This document shows positions 36,550 to 45,093 of a DNA stretch of 64,000 nucleotides, piece after piece. The stretch's first letter is position 1; the number at the start of each line of letters is the position of its first letter. The notes beneath the pieces were generated by a model. The model saw nothing but the letters and a program-made list of their open reading frames with translations, was not told where the DNA came from and made no database searches. The position numbers and the translations under genes are program-made. The DNA is from an uncultured Chthonomonadales bacterium (lineage in GTDB: Bacteria > Armatimonadota > Chthonomonadetes > Chthonomonadales > CAJBBX01): assembly GCA_938005745.1 (NCBI GenBank), contig CALLMM010000012.1, forward strand, positions 18,994 through 82,993. Reading direction: 5' to 3'.

Positions 36550-37074
36550 GTGGAGAATGAGTTCAGAGATCTGTTCGGCGACTGGGACCCCAGGAAGGAA
36601 GACGCTTCCCGGGGAGATGACTTCTTTGGTGAGCCGGAGAACCGCGGTCCGCGCGCCCTGAACGAGAAAGAGGTCAAGGTGCTGGGGGTCTTTGAGCACT
36701 CCGAGTCGGGAGCGGGAGCCAGCCCTCAGACCTTTGTTCTGCTGCAGGACAATCAGGGCAGACGGGTGCCCATCTGGATCGGCAGGTTCGAGGCGTTCGC
36801 CATCTCCATGGCGATCGAGGGAGAGCAGCTGGACCGACCGATGACGCATGACCTGATCCGCATTCTTCTGGAGCGGCTGGGGGCGAACGTCGAGCGCATC
36901 ATCATTGACGATCTGTGGCAGGATACCTTCTACGCCAAAATCAGCCTGACCCGCGACGGAGAGACGCTGGAGGTGGACTGCCGTCCCAGCGATGCGGTCG
37001 CGATCGCGCTGCGTTTTCGCGCCCCGATCTATATGGCGGAGTCGGTCATCGAATCGGTGGAGCAGAAGTTTTAG
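36550..37074 (+). CDS. Bifunctional nuclease family protein (DUF151)
   Basis: A 174-residue protein. After an acidic, poorly conserved N-terminus (~45 residues) comes the DUF151 core: LLQDNQGRRVPIWIGRFEAFAI, RPMTHDLIRILLERLG and CRPSDAVAIALRFRAPIYM. Some plant and bacterial relatives show DNase/RNase activity. The GTG at 36550 is used because GGAGG lies 7 bp upstream; an earlier TTG has no such site. It is 63 bp behind rho and followed by a terminator. Confidence 0.85.
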   Translation: MENEFRDLFGDWDPRKEDASRGDDFFGEPENRGPRALNEKEVKVLGVFEHSESGAGASPQTFVLLQDNQGRRVPIWIGRFEAFAISMAIEGEQLDRPMTHDLIRILLERLGANVERIIIDDLWQDTFYAKISLTRDGETLEVDCRPSDAVAIALRFRAPIYMAESVIESVEQKF

Positions 37075-37102
37075 GGAAGTCTCCATCCCGGAGATGTGAG
37101 CG

Positions 37103-37138
37103 AACAGCAGGCAACAGAGGTTGTCACCTGCTGTTTTT
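37103..37138 (+). terminator. Intrinsic terminator after the rho operon
   Basis: AACAGCAGG (37103-37111) pairs with CCTGCTGTT (37127-37135), with a second small stem CAAC/GTTG inside, and a T-run to 37138. Confidence 0.8.
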
Positions 37139-37189
37139 CATTTCAATTGTCGTGTGCCTGTCCGTATCGGGTTATGAGGAGATGGTCGT

Positions 37190-38083
37190 ATGGCGAGTGA
37201 TCCCGCGATCCCTTCTGAAGCCGCCCTCGTGATGCATGAGTTAGCGCGCGGGATGAACCTCAAGAAGTGTCGAAAATGCGGCTGAATGGCAGACGCCATT
37301 AACAGTGCGGCACGCATTTTTCAGATCGCCGAAGAACCTGCCGTCCGCGCTCTGACGCCTGTTATTGAGGGCTATAAGGATCGCATGGAGCCGCTCGCTT
37401 ACGATTGCATTGGATGCAGGAAGTGCTGGGGGGCGGACGCGACGAGGATGCTCGCCGAGGGGTTTGGTGATCTGGAAACAGAGGGATGCGGCTACTGCGC
37501 TGCCGCCTCCGATCCACCTGTGGTGCAGCTGCAGGATCTGTCGGAGCGTCCCTGGCCCCCATATCCGGGCGAATATCTCCTTGGCAACCTGCTCCGCGAG
37601 CAAGTGGAAGTCGTGAACCTGGTCGGTGTCACCGATATTGAGTTCATCCTTCAGGCGGTACGAGAGTGCGGGTCTCGCGCCGTTCCGCCACTATCCGACT
37701 GCGCTGCCGATGCACCCGCTTTCGAACGAATCCAGGCTCGCGCTCCCAAGCGTCTGAAACTCGACCCCGCGGGCTTTTTCATCCTCCTGCCACAGTTCGA
37801 GAAGGGCATGATCATCTGTGAGCACTACACCAGTGACGGTCGGCTGACACATGTTATCGAAGGGCGCAGGGCATCTTTCATTGCAGCGACTGCCGTAGAG
37901 AGAGGGCTGATCAGCCAGCTCGACCATGCCGCCTACCTGGGGCGCGAGCTGGCGAAGGCAGAGATTGCGCTCGCGACGGGAGCTGTCTACGAGCAGGATG
38001 CTGCGCTGGGGAGCCTCCCGCCCGAAGCCGCCGCTAATCCTGAAGAGAGTTCCTGCTCTCCCCTTCCTCAAATGGCTACATAA
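37190..38083 (+). CDS. MtrA/DUF4346-like protein, candidate selenoprotein with in-frame TGA (Sec32)
   Basis: Reading from the ATG at 37190 (AGGAG 8 bp upstream), the frame reaches a TGA at 37283-37285 and continues open to 38083, 297 residues in all. The TGA falls in KCRKCG-[TGA]-MADAI, where relatives, as I recall them, carry Cys (CRKCGCM). Residues before it (MHELARGMNLKKCRKCG) and after it (LAYDCIGCRKCWGADAT, Cys73/76/79) read as one protein. Later come WPPYPGEYLLGN (MtrA-like) and LDPAGFFILLP ... LDHAAYLGRELAKAEIAL (DUF4346-like). MtrA is the corrinoid subunit of methyl-H4MPT:CoM methyltransferase; the bacterial role is unknown. A hairpin surrounds the TGA: AAAATGCG (37273-37280) with CGCATTTT (37313-37320), and ATGGC/GCCAT (37286-37299). 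The window also encodes selA, selD and tRNA-Sec. Confidence 0.8.
37273..37320 (+). promoter_or_regulatory. Candidate bacterial SECIS hairpin around the TGA
   Basis: An outer 8-bp stem (AAAATGCG/CGCATTTT) and an inner stem ATGGC-AGAC-GCCAT directly after the TGA at 37283-37285. Enclosure of the UGA fits bacterial SECIS logic, but the inner loop is only 6-9 nt after the UGA, closer than the usual 16-37 nt, so the exact SelB-binding fold is uncertain. Confidence 0.45.
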
Positions 38084-38132
38084 CAGACATTATCGGACGT
38101 TTTTGACTTCTCACCCGCACCCGGGTTCCAAC

Positions 38133-38167
38133 AAAAAACCGCTGACATCGCTCTGATGACAGCGGTT
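38133..38167 (-). terminator. Terminator of the small membrane protein gene
   Basis: Minus strand: AACCGCTG (38167-38160) pairs with CAGCGGTT (38144-38137), extended by an inner CATC/GATG stem, then a T-run (complement of 38133-38138). It lies 20 bp after the stop of the gene ending at 38187. Confidence 0.8.
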
Positions 38168-38186
38168 GTGAGGTGTCACCTGTCCA

Positions 38187-38423
38187 TCAACTGCCTGGCG
38201 AAGGCGACGGTACAGATGCTGGCGGCAAATCTGACAGGTTTTGCTGGATCTCTTTTATCTTCACGTAGCACTCATCCAGAAGCTCCTTGACGCTTCGTAT
38301 GGACGGCTCCTGCGTCTGACCTCCTCGCGTCCGTGACCAGAGAATGTATGATGCGACAGCGATGCCGGTTGACAGCAAGACGGTTCCGAGTATCCAGCCA
38401 GCTTTGGTATTCACGTCATCCAC
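38187..38423 (-). CDS. Small single-pass membrane protein
   Basis: A 78-residue protein, GTG start, with one transmembrane helix at about residues 9-29 (GWILGTVLLSTGIAVASYILW), a basic cytoplasmic-type flank and an amphipathic helix (VKELLDECYVKIKEIQQNL). It has a YtxH-like layout, without enough sequence to assign it. A good terminator follows, and the response regulator gene lies 58 bp upstream on the same strand. Confidence 0.6.
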   Translation of the reverse strand: MDDVNTKAGWILGTVLLSTGIAVASYILWSRTRGGQTQEPSIRSVKELLDECYVKIKEIQQNLSDLPPASVPSPSPGS

Positions 38424-38481
38424 CCACTATCGTCCTTCCGTGGCGAAAATCTGCCGGGGCAGCGCTTAGAGCTGCCTCCCT

Positions 38482-38892
38482 CTATCCTATGGTATATCTT
38501 CCCCCGTCTCCGCCATCATCTTCAAGCGATTTGAAGATGCGCTTGACGAACGCAATCAACTCCATCGGATTGAAGGGCTTCGTCAGGTAGCAGTCCACTC
38601 CGGACTGCCAGCCGCGAAATACGTCGGCGTCCTGCGCTTTGGCTGTCAGCATGATTACCGGGATATCCCGTGTACTCGGATCCCGCTTCAGGTTCTGGAG
38701 CACCTCAAAACCATCCATGTAGGGCATCATCACATCCAGAACGATCAGGTCCGGCTGCTCCGACTGCACCTTCTCCAGCGCCTCTTTGCCGTCAAAGGCG
38801 GTGACCACCTCGTATCCCTGTCGCTCCAGGTTGACCTGGACTAATCGGACGATATGCCGCTCATCATCTACCGCCAGAATCTTCTTCGCCAT
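38482..38892 (-). CDS. Single-domain response regulator (CheY-like receiver)
   Basis: A 136-residue receiver domain without output domain. The acidic pocket is Asp9-Asp10, phosphoacceptor Asp53 (LIVLDVMMPYMDG), Thr83 in MLTAKA and Lys105 in YLTKPFNP. A Gly/Asp-rich tail follows. Stand-alone receivers act in phosphorelays or on motility; the three PilT-like ATPases in the window make a motility link possible but unproven. No kinase gene is present. The gene has its own near-perfect promoter. Confidence 0.92.
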   Translation of the reverse strand: MAKKILAVDDERHIVRLVQVNLERQGYEVVTAFDGKEALEKVQSEQPDLIVLDVMMPYMDGFEVLQNLKRDPSTRDIPVIMLTAKAQDADVFRGWQSGVDCYLTKPFNPMELIAFVKRIFKSLEDDGGDGGRYTIG

Positions 38893-38985
38893 TCCTGGTT
38901 CCTCTCCTCGAAACTGCTGCGCGCCCGTGAACAGCCCCGGTCATGCAGCATAAGGTCAGTGTAAGTCTACCTGAAAACGTACAGA

Positions 38986-39014
38986 AGTATATCACATGGA
39001 CGGTACAGTGTCAA
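38986..39014 (-). promoter_or_regulatory. Response regulator promoter
   Basis: Minus strand TTGACA (39014-39009), exactly 17 bp, TATACT (38991-38986), about 95 bp upstream of the ATG. Confidence 0.85.
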
Positions 39015-39102
39015 CGGACGCCCTCTCTGCCCTCCGTTCCAATACTTACTATTCTGTACGCATTTTTCATGATACAATTATCCCCCGTTTCGAGCAAGGC
39101 GT

Positions 39103-39939
39103 CTATTCAATCCGCGCCTTCTGCATAAGGGCGGCAGCACGCTCGATCTCCCACATCGTCAGCTCTGCCGGCTCCAGCGTGATCTCCAGAGCTTCCTCGA
39201 AACCGATTTGAATCGCCGCAGTAACCAGACGTTCTTCTACCTCTTCCAGCGGGTAGTAGCCCGGTGCTGTCGGACCCAGAAAGACGCTCTCCGGGGCGAT
39301 GGAAGGGGGACGATGCCTCAACGAGGTCTGCTGAAGAATGGCGTCCCGCCTGCGGCACTGCGCGCTGCCTATCAGCTTATACCCCTTGTCGGTCAGCAGA
39401 TCCACCCTGGAGCGAGAGGCGAAGCAGTCCCCTCCCCTCTCCGTTATACGTTCGCAGGTTCCGAAATCCAGGGACAGGTTCAACGACCGAAGTGCATGGA
39501 TCAGCCCGCGTGACAGGAGGCGGTAAGAGGCTGCCACGCCTGTGCCTTCGGAACCCAGGTTCCGCGCCGGAACCGCGATCGAGATCGTCTGATCGCCTCC
39601 ATGAAGGATGCCGCGACCACCGGAGGGACGCCGAACCAGCTCGACATCCAGCTCCCGGCACCGTTGTAAGTTCACGCTACGCGAGAGATTCTGAAGCCTG
39701 CCAAGCGAGATGGCAGGCTTCTCCCAGCGATACAGCCTCAGGGTGGGAGGCGCAATTCCCTCGATCACCGCATCGAGGATCGCCTCATCTACCGCCATAT
39801 TCCAGGCTGCTCCGCACTCCGCATGCAGGATCAACCGCCAGGTCTGTCCGGACGTTGCCGGACGAAGCGAGAAGGCATGTTGATTCGCCTCCTCCTTCTG
39901 ACCTTGCGGATGTTCCTCTATGCTTCGGCGGGTACCCAT
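39103..39939 (-). CDS. Lipoate-protein ligase / octanoyltransferase (LipM/LplA family)
   Basis: A 278-residue protein of the biotin/lipoyl ligase fold. Landmarks are NMAVDEAIL, RRPSGGRGILHGGDQTISI (lipoyl-binding loop) and DCFASRSRVDLL...YKLIGSAQCRR, where the Cys and Lys match LipM-type octanoyltransferases. It probably modifies Lys63 of GcvH encoded just upstream. The ATG at 39939 overlaps the gcvPB end by 22 bp but has no Shine-Dalgarno sequence, while a strong AAGGAGGAGG (39897-39888) precedes an out-of-frame ATG at 39878. The true start is therefore uncertain. Confidence 0.85.
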   Translation of the reverse strand: MGTRRSIEEHPQGQKEEANQHAFSLRPATSGQTWRLILHAECGAAWNMAVDEAILDAVIEGIAPPTLRLYRWEKPAISLGRLQNLSRSVNLQRCRELDVELVRRPSGGRGILHGGDQTISIAVPARNLGSEGTGVAASYRLLSRGLIHALRSLNLSLDFGTCERITERGGDCFASRSRVDLLTDKGYKLIGSAQCRRRDAILQQTSLRHRPPSIAPESVFLGPTAPGYYPLEEVEERLVTAAIQIGFEEALEITLEPAELTMWEIERAAALMQKARIE

Positions 39940-41378
39940 TTTACATTTAACTGTTTGACGGCGGCTGTCTCGTCCAGACGCGAGATCGGAGTGTGGTGCG
40001 GGGCGGATTTCACAATCTCCGGATTCTCAGCCGCCTCTTTCGCGATCTGGATCAGCGCATCGCAGAAGGCATCCAGAGTCTGCTTCGACTCTGTCTCCGT
40101 CGGTTCGATCATCAGAGCTTCCGGTACGATGAGCGGAAAGTAGTTTGTCGGCGGATGAAAGCCGTAGTCCATCAGACGCTTGCTGATATCCATCGCCCGC
40201 ACACCCGACTGCGACTTCTGGCGGCTTGCGGAGATGACCACCTCGTGCATGCAGATACGATTATGCGGGATGTCGAAATGCTCCTGAATGCGGGCGCGAA
40301 TGTAGTTAGCGTTCAGGATGGCGTTCTCCCCCACCTCCCGCAGTCCTTTTGCTCCTAGTGCGCGTATGTAGGCGTAACCGCGCACGGCGTTCAGGAAGTT
40401 GCCATAGAACGAGTGAATGCTGCCGATCGCGTGCGGGCGATCCTCGTTAAGGAAATAGGAGCCGTCTTCTCGCCTGCTCACCACCGGGATTGGCAGGAAC
40501 GGCTCCAGATTCGCCTTCACTCCGATCGCGCCGCATCCCGGACCACCCCCTCCGTGCGGCGTGGAGAAGGTCTTGTGCAGGTTGAAATGCATGACGTCAA
40601 AGCCCATGTCTCCTGGGCGCGTGATGCCCAGCATGGCGTTCATGTTTGCGCCATCGCAGTAGACCAGCCCGCCCGCCTGATGCACCAGGTCGCAGATCTC
40701 CACGATGTCCGACTCAAACAGCCCCACCGTGTTGGGATTGGTCAGCATCAACGCCGCGACATTCTCGTTGAGAGCGGCTTTGAGGGCGTCCATGTCCGTC
40801 AGACCGTGTGCGTTGGTCGAAATGGATTTGACGGTGAATCCGCATCTTGCCGCGCTGGCGGGATTGGTTCCATGCGCGGAATCGGGAATGAGCACCAGTT
40901 TCCGATCGGGACTGCCATGCACATGATGATATTCGTGAATCATCATCAGGCTCAGCAGTTCGCCATGCGCCCCCGCAACCGGCTGAACGGTGGCGGCATC
41001 CATCCCGGAGATCTCCGCCAGCATCTGGTGCAGATCGTAGAGAAGCTGAAGCGCGCCCTGCACCTGCGTCTCATCCTGCAGCGGATGCAGCCGTGCAAAA
41101 CCGGGCAGCCGGGCGACCTTCTCGTTCACCTTCGGGTTGTACTTCATGGTGCAGGAGCCGAGCGGATAGAACCCGTAGTCTATGGAGTAGTTGCGCTGAG
41201 ACAGCCTCGTGTAGTGACGCACCACCTCCAGTTCGGAGACCTCCGGGAGCGGCAGACTCTCTCGCAGGTTACCCTCCCCCAGAAGCTCCGCAGGATCTCG
41301 GCGCGGCACATCGCACTCCGGCAGGTTCGCCGCTCTCCTGCCCGGAACGCTCTTTTCAAAAATCAAGGAATCGCTCAA
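39918..41378 (-). CDS. gcvPB: Glycine dehydrogenase (decarboxylating) subunit 2, P-protein beta
   Basis: A 486-residue PLP-binding subunit of the split P protein. The PLP lysine is in HFNLHKTFSTPHGGGGPG, and other marks are YPLGSCTMKYNPK, AGAHGELLSLMMI and PDSAHGTNPASA. With GcvPA it decarboxylates glycine and passes aminomethyl to GcvH. The reading frame extends upstream into gcvPA. The TTG at 41378 gives the usual N-terminus (SDSLIFEKSVPGRR) and family length (~488), so it is preferred, although its ribosome-binding site is weak. Confidence 0.92.
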   Translation of the reverse strand: MSDSLIFEKSVPGRRAANLPECDVPRRDPAELLGEGNLRESLPLPEVSELEVVRHYTRLSQRNYSIDYGFYPLGSCTMKYNPKVNEKVARLPGFARLHPLQDETQVQGALQLLYDLHQMLAEISGMDAATVQPVAGAHGELLSLMMIHEYHHVHGSPDRKLVLIPDSAHGTNPASAARCGFTVKSISTNAHGLTDMDALKAALNENVAALMLTNPNTVGLFESDIVEICDLVHQAGGLVYCDGANMNAMLGITRPGDMGFDVMHFNLHKTFSTPHGGGGPGCGAIGVKANLEPFLPIPVVSRREDGSYFLNEDRPHAIGSIHSFYGNFLNAVRGYAYIRALGAKGLREVGENAILNANYIRARIQEHFDIPHNRICMHEVVISASRQKSQSGVRAMDISKRLMDYGFHPPTNYFPLIVPEALMIEPTETESKQTLDAFCDALIQIAKEAAENPEIVKSAPHHTPISRLDETAAVKQLNVKWVPAEA

Positions 41379-41418
41379 GTCCGATGTCTCTCTCTCGATA
41401 TGAAAACGTCTGCCGGCA

Positions 41419-42768
41419 TCAGCCGGTGATCTGCGCCATCGCGCTGACCAGCCGGTCAATATCCTCTCTGGTCTTCGTCTCCGTGACGCAGAGAATCATC
41501 GAGTCCGCCAGCTCCGGATAGAACTTTCTCAGCTCGTAGCCGCCGATCATTCCGTAATCTAGCAGCGCCTGATTGACGGAGGCGGGCGGATGGGCAAAGG
41601 GCAGTCGAATGGTGAACTCTTTAAAGAAGGGAGCCTGGAAGCGAGGCTCCACGCCAGCCAGAGCGCACAGACGGTCAAACGCATAGTGCGCCTTCTGCAG
41701 GCAGAGGTCCGCCACCTGCTGCAGCCCCTGTTTGCCCATCTCACATAGGTAGATGGTCGCGCACAACGCCAGCAGCGCCTCGTTTGTGCAGATATTGGAA
41801 GTGGCTTTCTCGCGGCGGATGTCCTGTTCGCGCGTCCGAAGCGTCATGGTGAAACCGCGCCTCCCCTGACTGTCCGTCGTTGCTCCGACGATGCGTCCGG
41901 GGAACTTTCGCTGATACTCTCGTTTGCAGGCGAAAAACCCGAGCAGCGGACCGCCAAAGCCCATCGAGCAGCCCAGCGACTGCCCCTCACCCACCACAAT
42001 ATCGGCTCCAAACTCTCCCGGCGGCTTCAGCAGTCCCAGGGAGATGGGATCCACACACACAACGGAGAGCGCGCCCACCTTGCGGATCTCGTCATGAAAC
42101 GTCTGGAGGTCTTCCAGGTTTCCAAAGAAGTTGGGCTGCTGTACGACCATGCAGGCGACATTGTCGCTCAACTGCTTCGACAGCACTCCCATGCTCATCA
42201 CGCCCTCATCGTGATCGAGCGTCTCCAGTTTGAAGCCGGACCGCAGAATATAGGTCTCCAGTACGCGCCGATAGTGCGGGTGAACGCTTCGAGCCACGAC
42301 AACCGTGTCGCGATGGGTAATGTCAATCGCCATCAGCGCGCCTTCCGCGATCGCCGTCGCAGCGTCGTACATGGAGGCGTTCGCCAGTTCCATGCCGGTT
42401 AACTGGCAGATCAGGGTCTGGTACTCATAGATGGACTGCAGCATACCCTGACTGACTTCGGGCTGATAGGGAGTGTAGGAGGTGAGGAATTCGCCGCGGG
42501 AGATCAGCGCGTCCACGACTGCGGGGGAGAAATGGTCGTAGATTCCCGCGCCGAGAAAACAGAGGTAGCGGTCCAGATTGCGGTTTTTCTCAGCCAGACT
42601 CTGCAGATGCCGTACCAGACCGATCTCATCCAGTGCGGGGGGGATCGCCAGATCTCCCGTCAGCCTCACCTCTTCGGGAATGGGCGCGAACAGGTCTGCG
42701 ATCTCCTGGACTCCGATGGTCTTCAGCATCTCCCGGCGGTCATCATCCGTATGAGGAATGTAAGCCAA
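41419..42768 (-). CDS. gcvPA: Glycine dehydrogenase (decarboxylating) subunit 1, P-protein alpha
   Basis: A 449-residue alpha subunit of the two-part P protein typical of Gram-positives and many other bacteria. It opens with AYIPHTDDDRREML and contains TSYTPYQPEVSQGMLQ and VVGEGQSLGCSMGFGGP. It starts at TTG with GGGAG 8 bp upstream, only 5 bp after the gcvH stop codon. The gene order gcvT-gcvH-gcvPA-gcvPB is canonical. Confidence 0.95.
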   Translation of the reverse strand: MAYIPHTDDDRREMLKTIGVQEIADLFAPIPEEVRLTGDLAIPPALDEIGLVRHLQSLAEKNRNLDRYLCFLGAGIYDHFSPAVVDALISRGEFLTSYTPYQPEVSQGMLQSIYEYQTLICQLTGMELANASMYDAATAIAEGALMAIDITHRDTVVVARSVHPHYRRVLETYILRSGFKLETLDHDEGVMSMGVLSKQLSDNVACMVVQQPNFFGNLEDLQTFHDEIRKVGALSVVCVDPISLGLLKPPGEFGADIVVGEGQSLGCSMGFGGPLLGFFACKREYQRKFPGRIVGATTDSQGRRGFTMTLRTREQDIRREKATSNICTNEALLALCATIYLCEMGKQGLQQVADLCLQKAHYAFDRLCALAGVEPRFQAPFFKEFTIRLPFAHPPASVNQALLDYGMIGGYELRKFYPELADSMILCVTETKTREDIDRLVSAMAQITG

Positions 42769-42773
42769 TGGAG

Positions 42774-43154
42774 CTACTCCCTTATCAACTGTTCATACTG
42801 CTCTGCGCTCAGAAGGTGATCCAGCTCCTCCGGATTGGACATCTTGATCCGGATCATCCAGCCTGCGCCATAGGCATCCTGGTTGATGGTCTCTGCGGCG
42901 TCGGTAATCTCCGAATTCACCTCCACCACCTCTCCGCTGAGAGGGCTGTAGAGATCGGAGACCGCTTTCACCGACTCCACCGTGCCGAAAATCTCGTCTT
43001 CCGCAAGCATCCGCCCGGTTTCGGGCAGCTCAAGATAGGTGATGTCTCCCAGCTCTGCCTGCGCATGATCGGTGATGCCGACCAGTGCGGTGTCGCCCTC
43101 CACCCTGACCCACTCGTGCGACCTGGAGTATTTCAGTTCTGCTGGCACTGCCAT
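42774..43154 (-). CDS. gcvH: Glycine cleavage system H protein
   Basis: A 126-residue lipoyl carrier that shuttles the aminomethyl group between P, T and L proteins. The lipoylated residue is Lys63 in FGTVESVKAVSDLYSP. SHEWV near residue 12 and GDITYLELPETG are family hallmarks. It is placed between gcvT and gcvPA; the L protein (dihydrolipoamide dehydrogenase) is not in the window. Confidence 0.96.
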   Translation of the reverse strand: MAVPAELKYSRSHEWVRVEGDTALVGITDHAQAELGDITYLELPETGRMLAEDEIFGTVESVKAVSDLYSPLSGEVVEVNSEITDAAETINQDAYGAGWMIRIKMSNPEELDHLLSAEQYEQLIRE

Positions 43155-43189
43155 CGAAAAATCTCCCCTGATGTCTCTATGTCTCTGCG

Positions 43190-44275
43190 TTAACGACCGA
43201 TGAGGCTCTTCTTAGCCACGACTTTTGCCGGGAGCATCTGGTTTCTGACCGACAGGAGGACGGTCCCTCCCGCCTTCGCATGAGGACTGGCGATGTATCC
43301 CATGCCGATCCCCTTCTGGATGGTTGGCGAGAATACGCCGCTGGTTACCACTCCGACCTCCCGGTCTTCTACATAAAGAGTATACCCCTGACGCGGAGCA
43401 ATCCGCTCCTGAAGAACCAGCCCCATCAGCCGGCGTGAAGCCCCTCTCTCCTGCAGGGCGAGGATCGCCTCTTTTCCGATAAAGTCGCCCTTCTCCGGCT
43501 TGACAACCCACATTAGCCCGGCTTCCACCGGAGAGGTAGAGTCGTCAATCTCATGCCCGTAGAGCGGATAGCCCGCCTCGATCCTCAGCGCGTCTCTGGC
43601 TCCCAGACCGCAGGGAACCCCGCCCGACTCCATCAGTCGGTTCCAGACCGCTTCGGACGCCGCTGCAGGCACAATGATCTCGAAGCCGTCTTCGCCGGTA
43701 TATCCCGTGCGGCAGAGCGTGGCGGGTTGCCCGAAGAGCGAGGCTTTTCGAAAGCCGAATCGCGGCACGGAGAGCAGGTCTTCCCCTGCCATCTGAGAGA
43801 CGATCTGCGGGGCTGCCGGTCCCTGCACGGCAATCATCGAGGTCTGCTCCGTATGGTCTTCCATCGTCACCGTATCGGGCGCGTGTACACGTATCCAGCG
43901 CAGGTCTTTGTCGGTGTTGCTGGCATTGATGACGACCAGAAAGTCCTCCTGATCTTTCCGGTAGACGATGATATCGTCTATTATGCCGCCTGAGGGATTG
44001 GTGAGCAGCGAATACTGTGCCTGCCCCGGTCCCAGCGCATCTACGTTATTGGAGGTAACACTCTGGAGCAGAGCAAGCGCGCCCTTTCCGTAGATATGGA
44101 CGCGCCCCATATGGCTGATATCAAACAGACCGACCGCGTTCCTGACGGCGCGCGATTCCTCCAGGATCCCGGAGTACTGAACCGGCATCTCCCACCCGGC
44201 GAAGGGAACCAGTCGGGATTTCAACCGCTTATGCGTCTCATAGAGCGGAGTACGTTTCAACGTCTGTTCGGTCAT
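43190..44275 (-). CDS. gcvT: Aminomethyltransferase (glycine cleavage T protein)
   Basis: A 361-residue THF-dependent enzyme that releases ammonia and makes methylene-THF. Hallmarks are PFAGWEMPVQYSG, LFDISHMGRV, FLVVINASN, RTGYTGEDGFEI and LGARDALRIEAGYPLYGHE. The ATG at 44275 shares its A with the TGA of the preceding gene (TGATG), showing translational coupling to the DUF2993-type gene and thus to the liv genes. Confidence 0.96.
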   Translation of the reverse strand: MTEQTLKRTPLYETHKRLKSRLVPFAGWEMPVQYSGILEESRAVRNAVGLFDISHMGRVHIYGKGALALLQSVTSNNVDALGPGQAQYSLLTNPSGGIIDDIIVYRKDQEDFLVVINASNTDKDLRWIRVHAPDTVTMEDHTEQTSMIAVQGPAAPQIVSQMAGEDLLSVPRFGFRKASLFGQPATLCRTGYTGEDGFEIIVPAAASEAVWNRLMESGGVPCGLGARDALRIEAGYPLYGHEIDDSTSPVEAGLMWVVKPEKGDFIGKEAILALQERGASRRLMGLVLQERIAPRQGYTLYVEDREVGVVTSGVFSPTIQKGIGMGYIASPHAKAGGTVLLSVRNQMLPAKVVAKKSLIGR

Positions 44276-45093
44276 CACTCGGTCGCTCGTTTCTGAGGAT
44301 CGGGGGGAACGGTCGCCCTGCCCCGTATGGTAACGATCCCCTCCCCTACCTCCACCTCGGTGATATAGAGAAAGCCTGCCAGCCCCAGATCACGGTCTAT
44401 ATCCAGCACCGGATTGATGGCATTGGCTCTGGTCTGCGCGAATGCGGGGGCGGTCTCTCTGCCGTTGAGAAGCATCACCGGCTCGCTGATCTCCAGAAAC
44501 CTCCCTTCCCGATGAGTCAGTCTTCCGCGCATCTCCACAAGGGAGACCGCCCCCAGGATCGGCGTATCCGCAGCCACGGAGACGAAGCCGGGCGTCAGCG
44601 TTACCTGCACATTCTTAAAATCGGGATACTTTTTCTGGATGAATCGCTGCATCCCTTCAGAGTCTACGGTTGCAACCGCCGTTCCCTCTCCCGCAGTCCG
44701 GATCACGATCCGCTCGCGGAAAAACGCGCTGCCGATATCTATGGAGACTTTCGGGAGACTGGCAAAAAAACGCTTTACCGGGGCGTCGCGCAGGGTGAAG
44801 TCCTGAAACTCCAGATCAAGACGCCTGACATGGGCGCGCAGTCCCGCGCCGTGTTGAATGATAAACGGGAGACGGTCGGAATGAAAGCCGCTGGCGCGTA
44901 TCCGGGTGGAGGAGCTTTGCCCCGCCAGCAGACCGAAGACGCCGTCCGGGCGAACGCTGGCGTGAACCTCTCCGCCTCTCAGGGTCCGGCGAAGGTCAAT
45001 CTCTGCGGCGCGGTTCACCCTATGATTGACGAAACCGGAGAGGACGAACAGGCTGAAGAGCGCGATGGCGGCATCTTTCAGTGTGTCATTCAC
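44275..45093 (-). CDS. DUF2993 (LmeA-like) envelope protein
   Basis: A 272-residue protein. It begins with one hydrophobic helix (DAAIALFSLFVLSGFVN) and continues as a beta-rich domain containing VRRLDLEFQDFTLRD, a pattern of DUF2993 lipid-binding-type proteins of the cell envelope. GTG at 45093 overlaps the livF stop codon by 8 bp, and its own stop is shared with gcvT, so it is wedged between transporter and glycine cleavage genes. The function and family call are tentative. Confidence 0.6.
   Translation of the reverse strand: MNDTLKDAAIALFSLFVLSGFVNHRVNRAAEIDLRRTLRGGEVHASVRPDGVFGLLAGQSSSTRIRASGFHSDRLPFIIQHGAGLRAHVRRLDLEFQDFTLRDAPVKRFFASLPKVSIDIGSAFFRERIVIRTAGEGTAVATVDSEGMQRFIQKKYPDFKNVQVTLTPGFVSVAADTPILGAVSLVEMRGRLTHREGRFLEISEPVMLLNGRETAPAFAQTRANAINPVLDIDRDLGLAGFLYITEVEVGEGIVTIRGRATVPPDPQKRATE

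Noticed and set aside
37286..38083. A 265-residue gene starting at ATG 37286
   Set aside because: It has no ribosome-binding site and cuts off the conserved KCRKCG motif. The full gene begins at 37190 and reads through the TGA.
39918..41459. gcvPB starting at an ATG inside gcvPA
   Set aside because: It would add about 27 unconserved residues overlapping gcvPA. The TTG at 41378 gives the family N-terminus and length.
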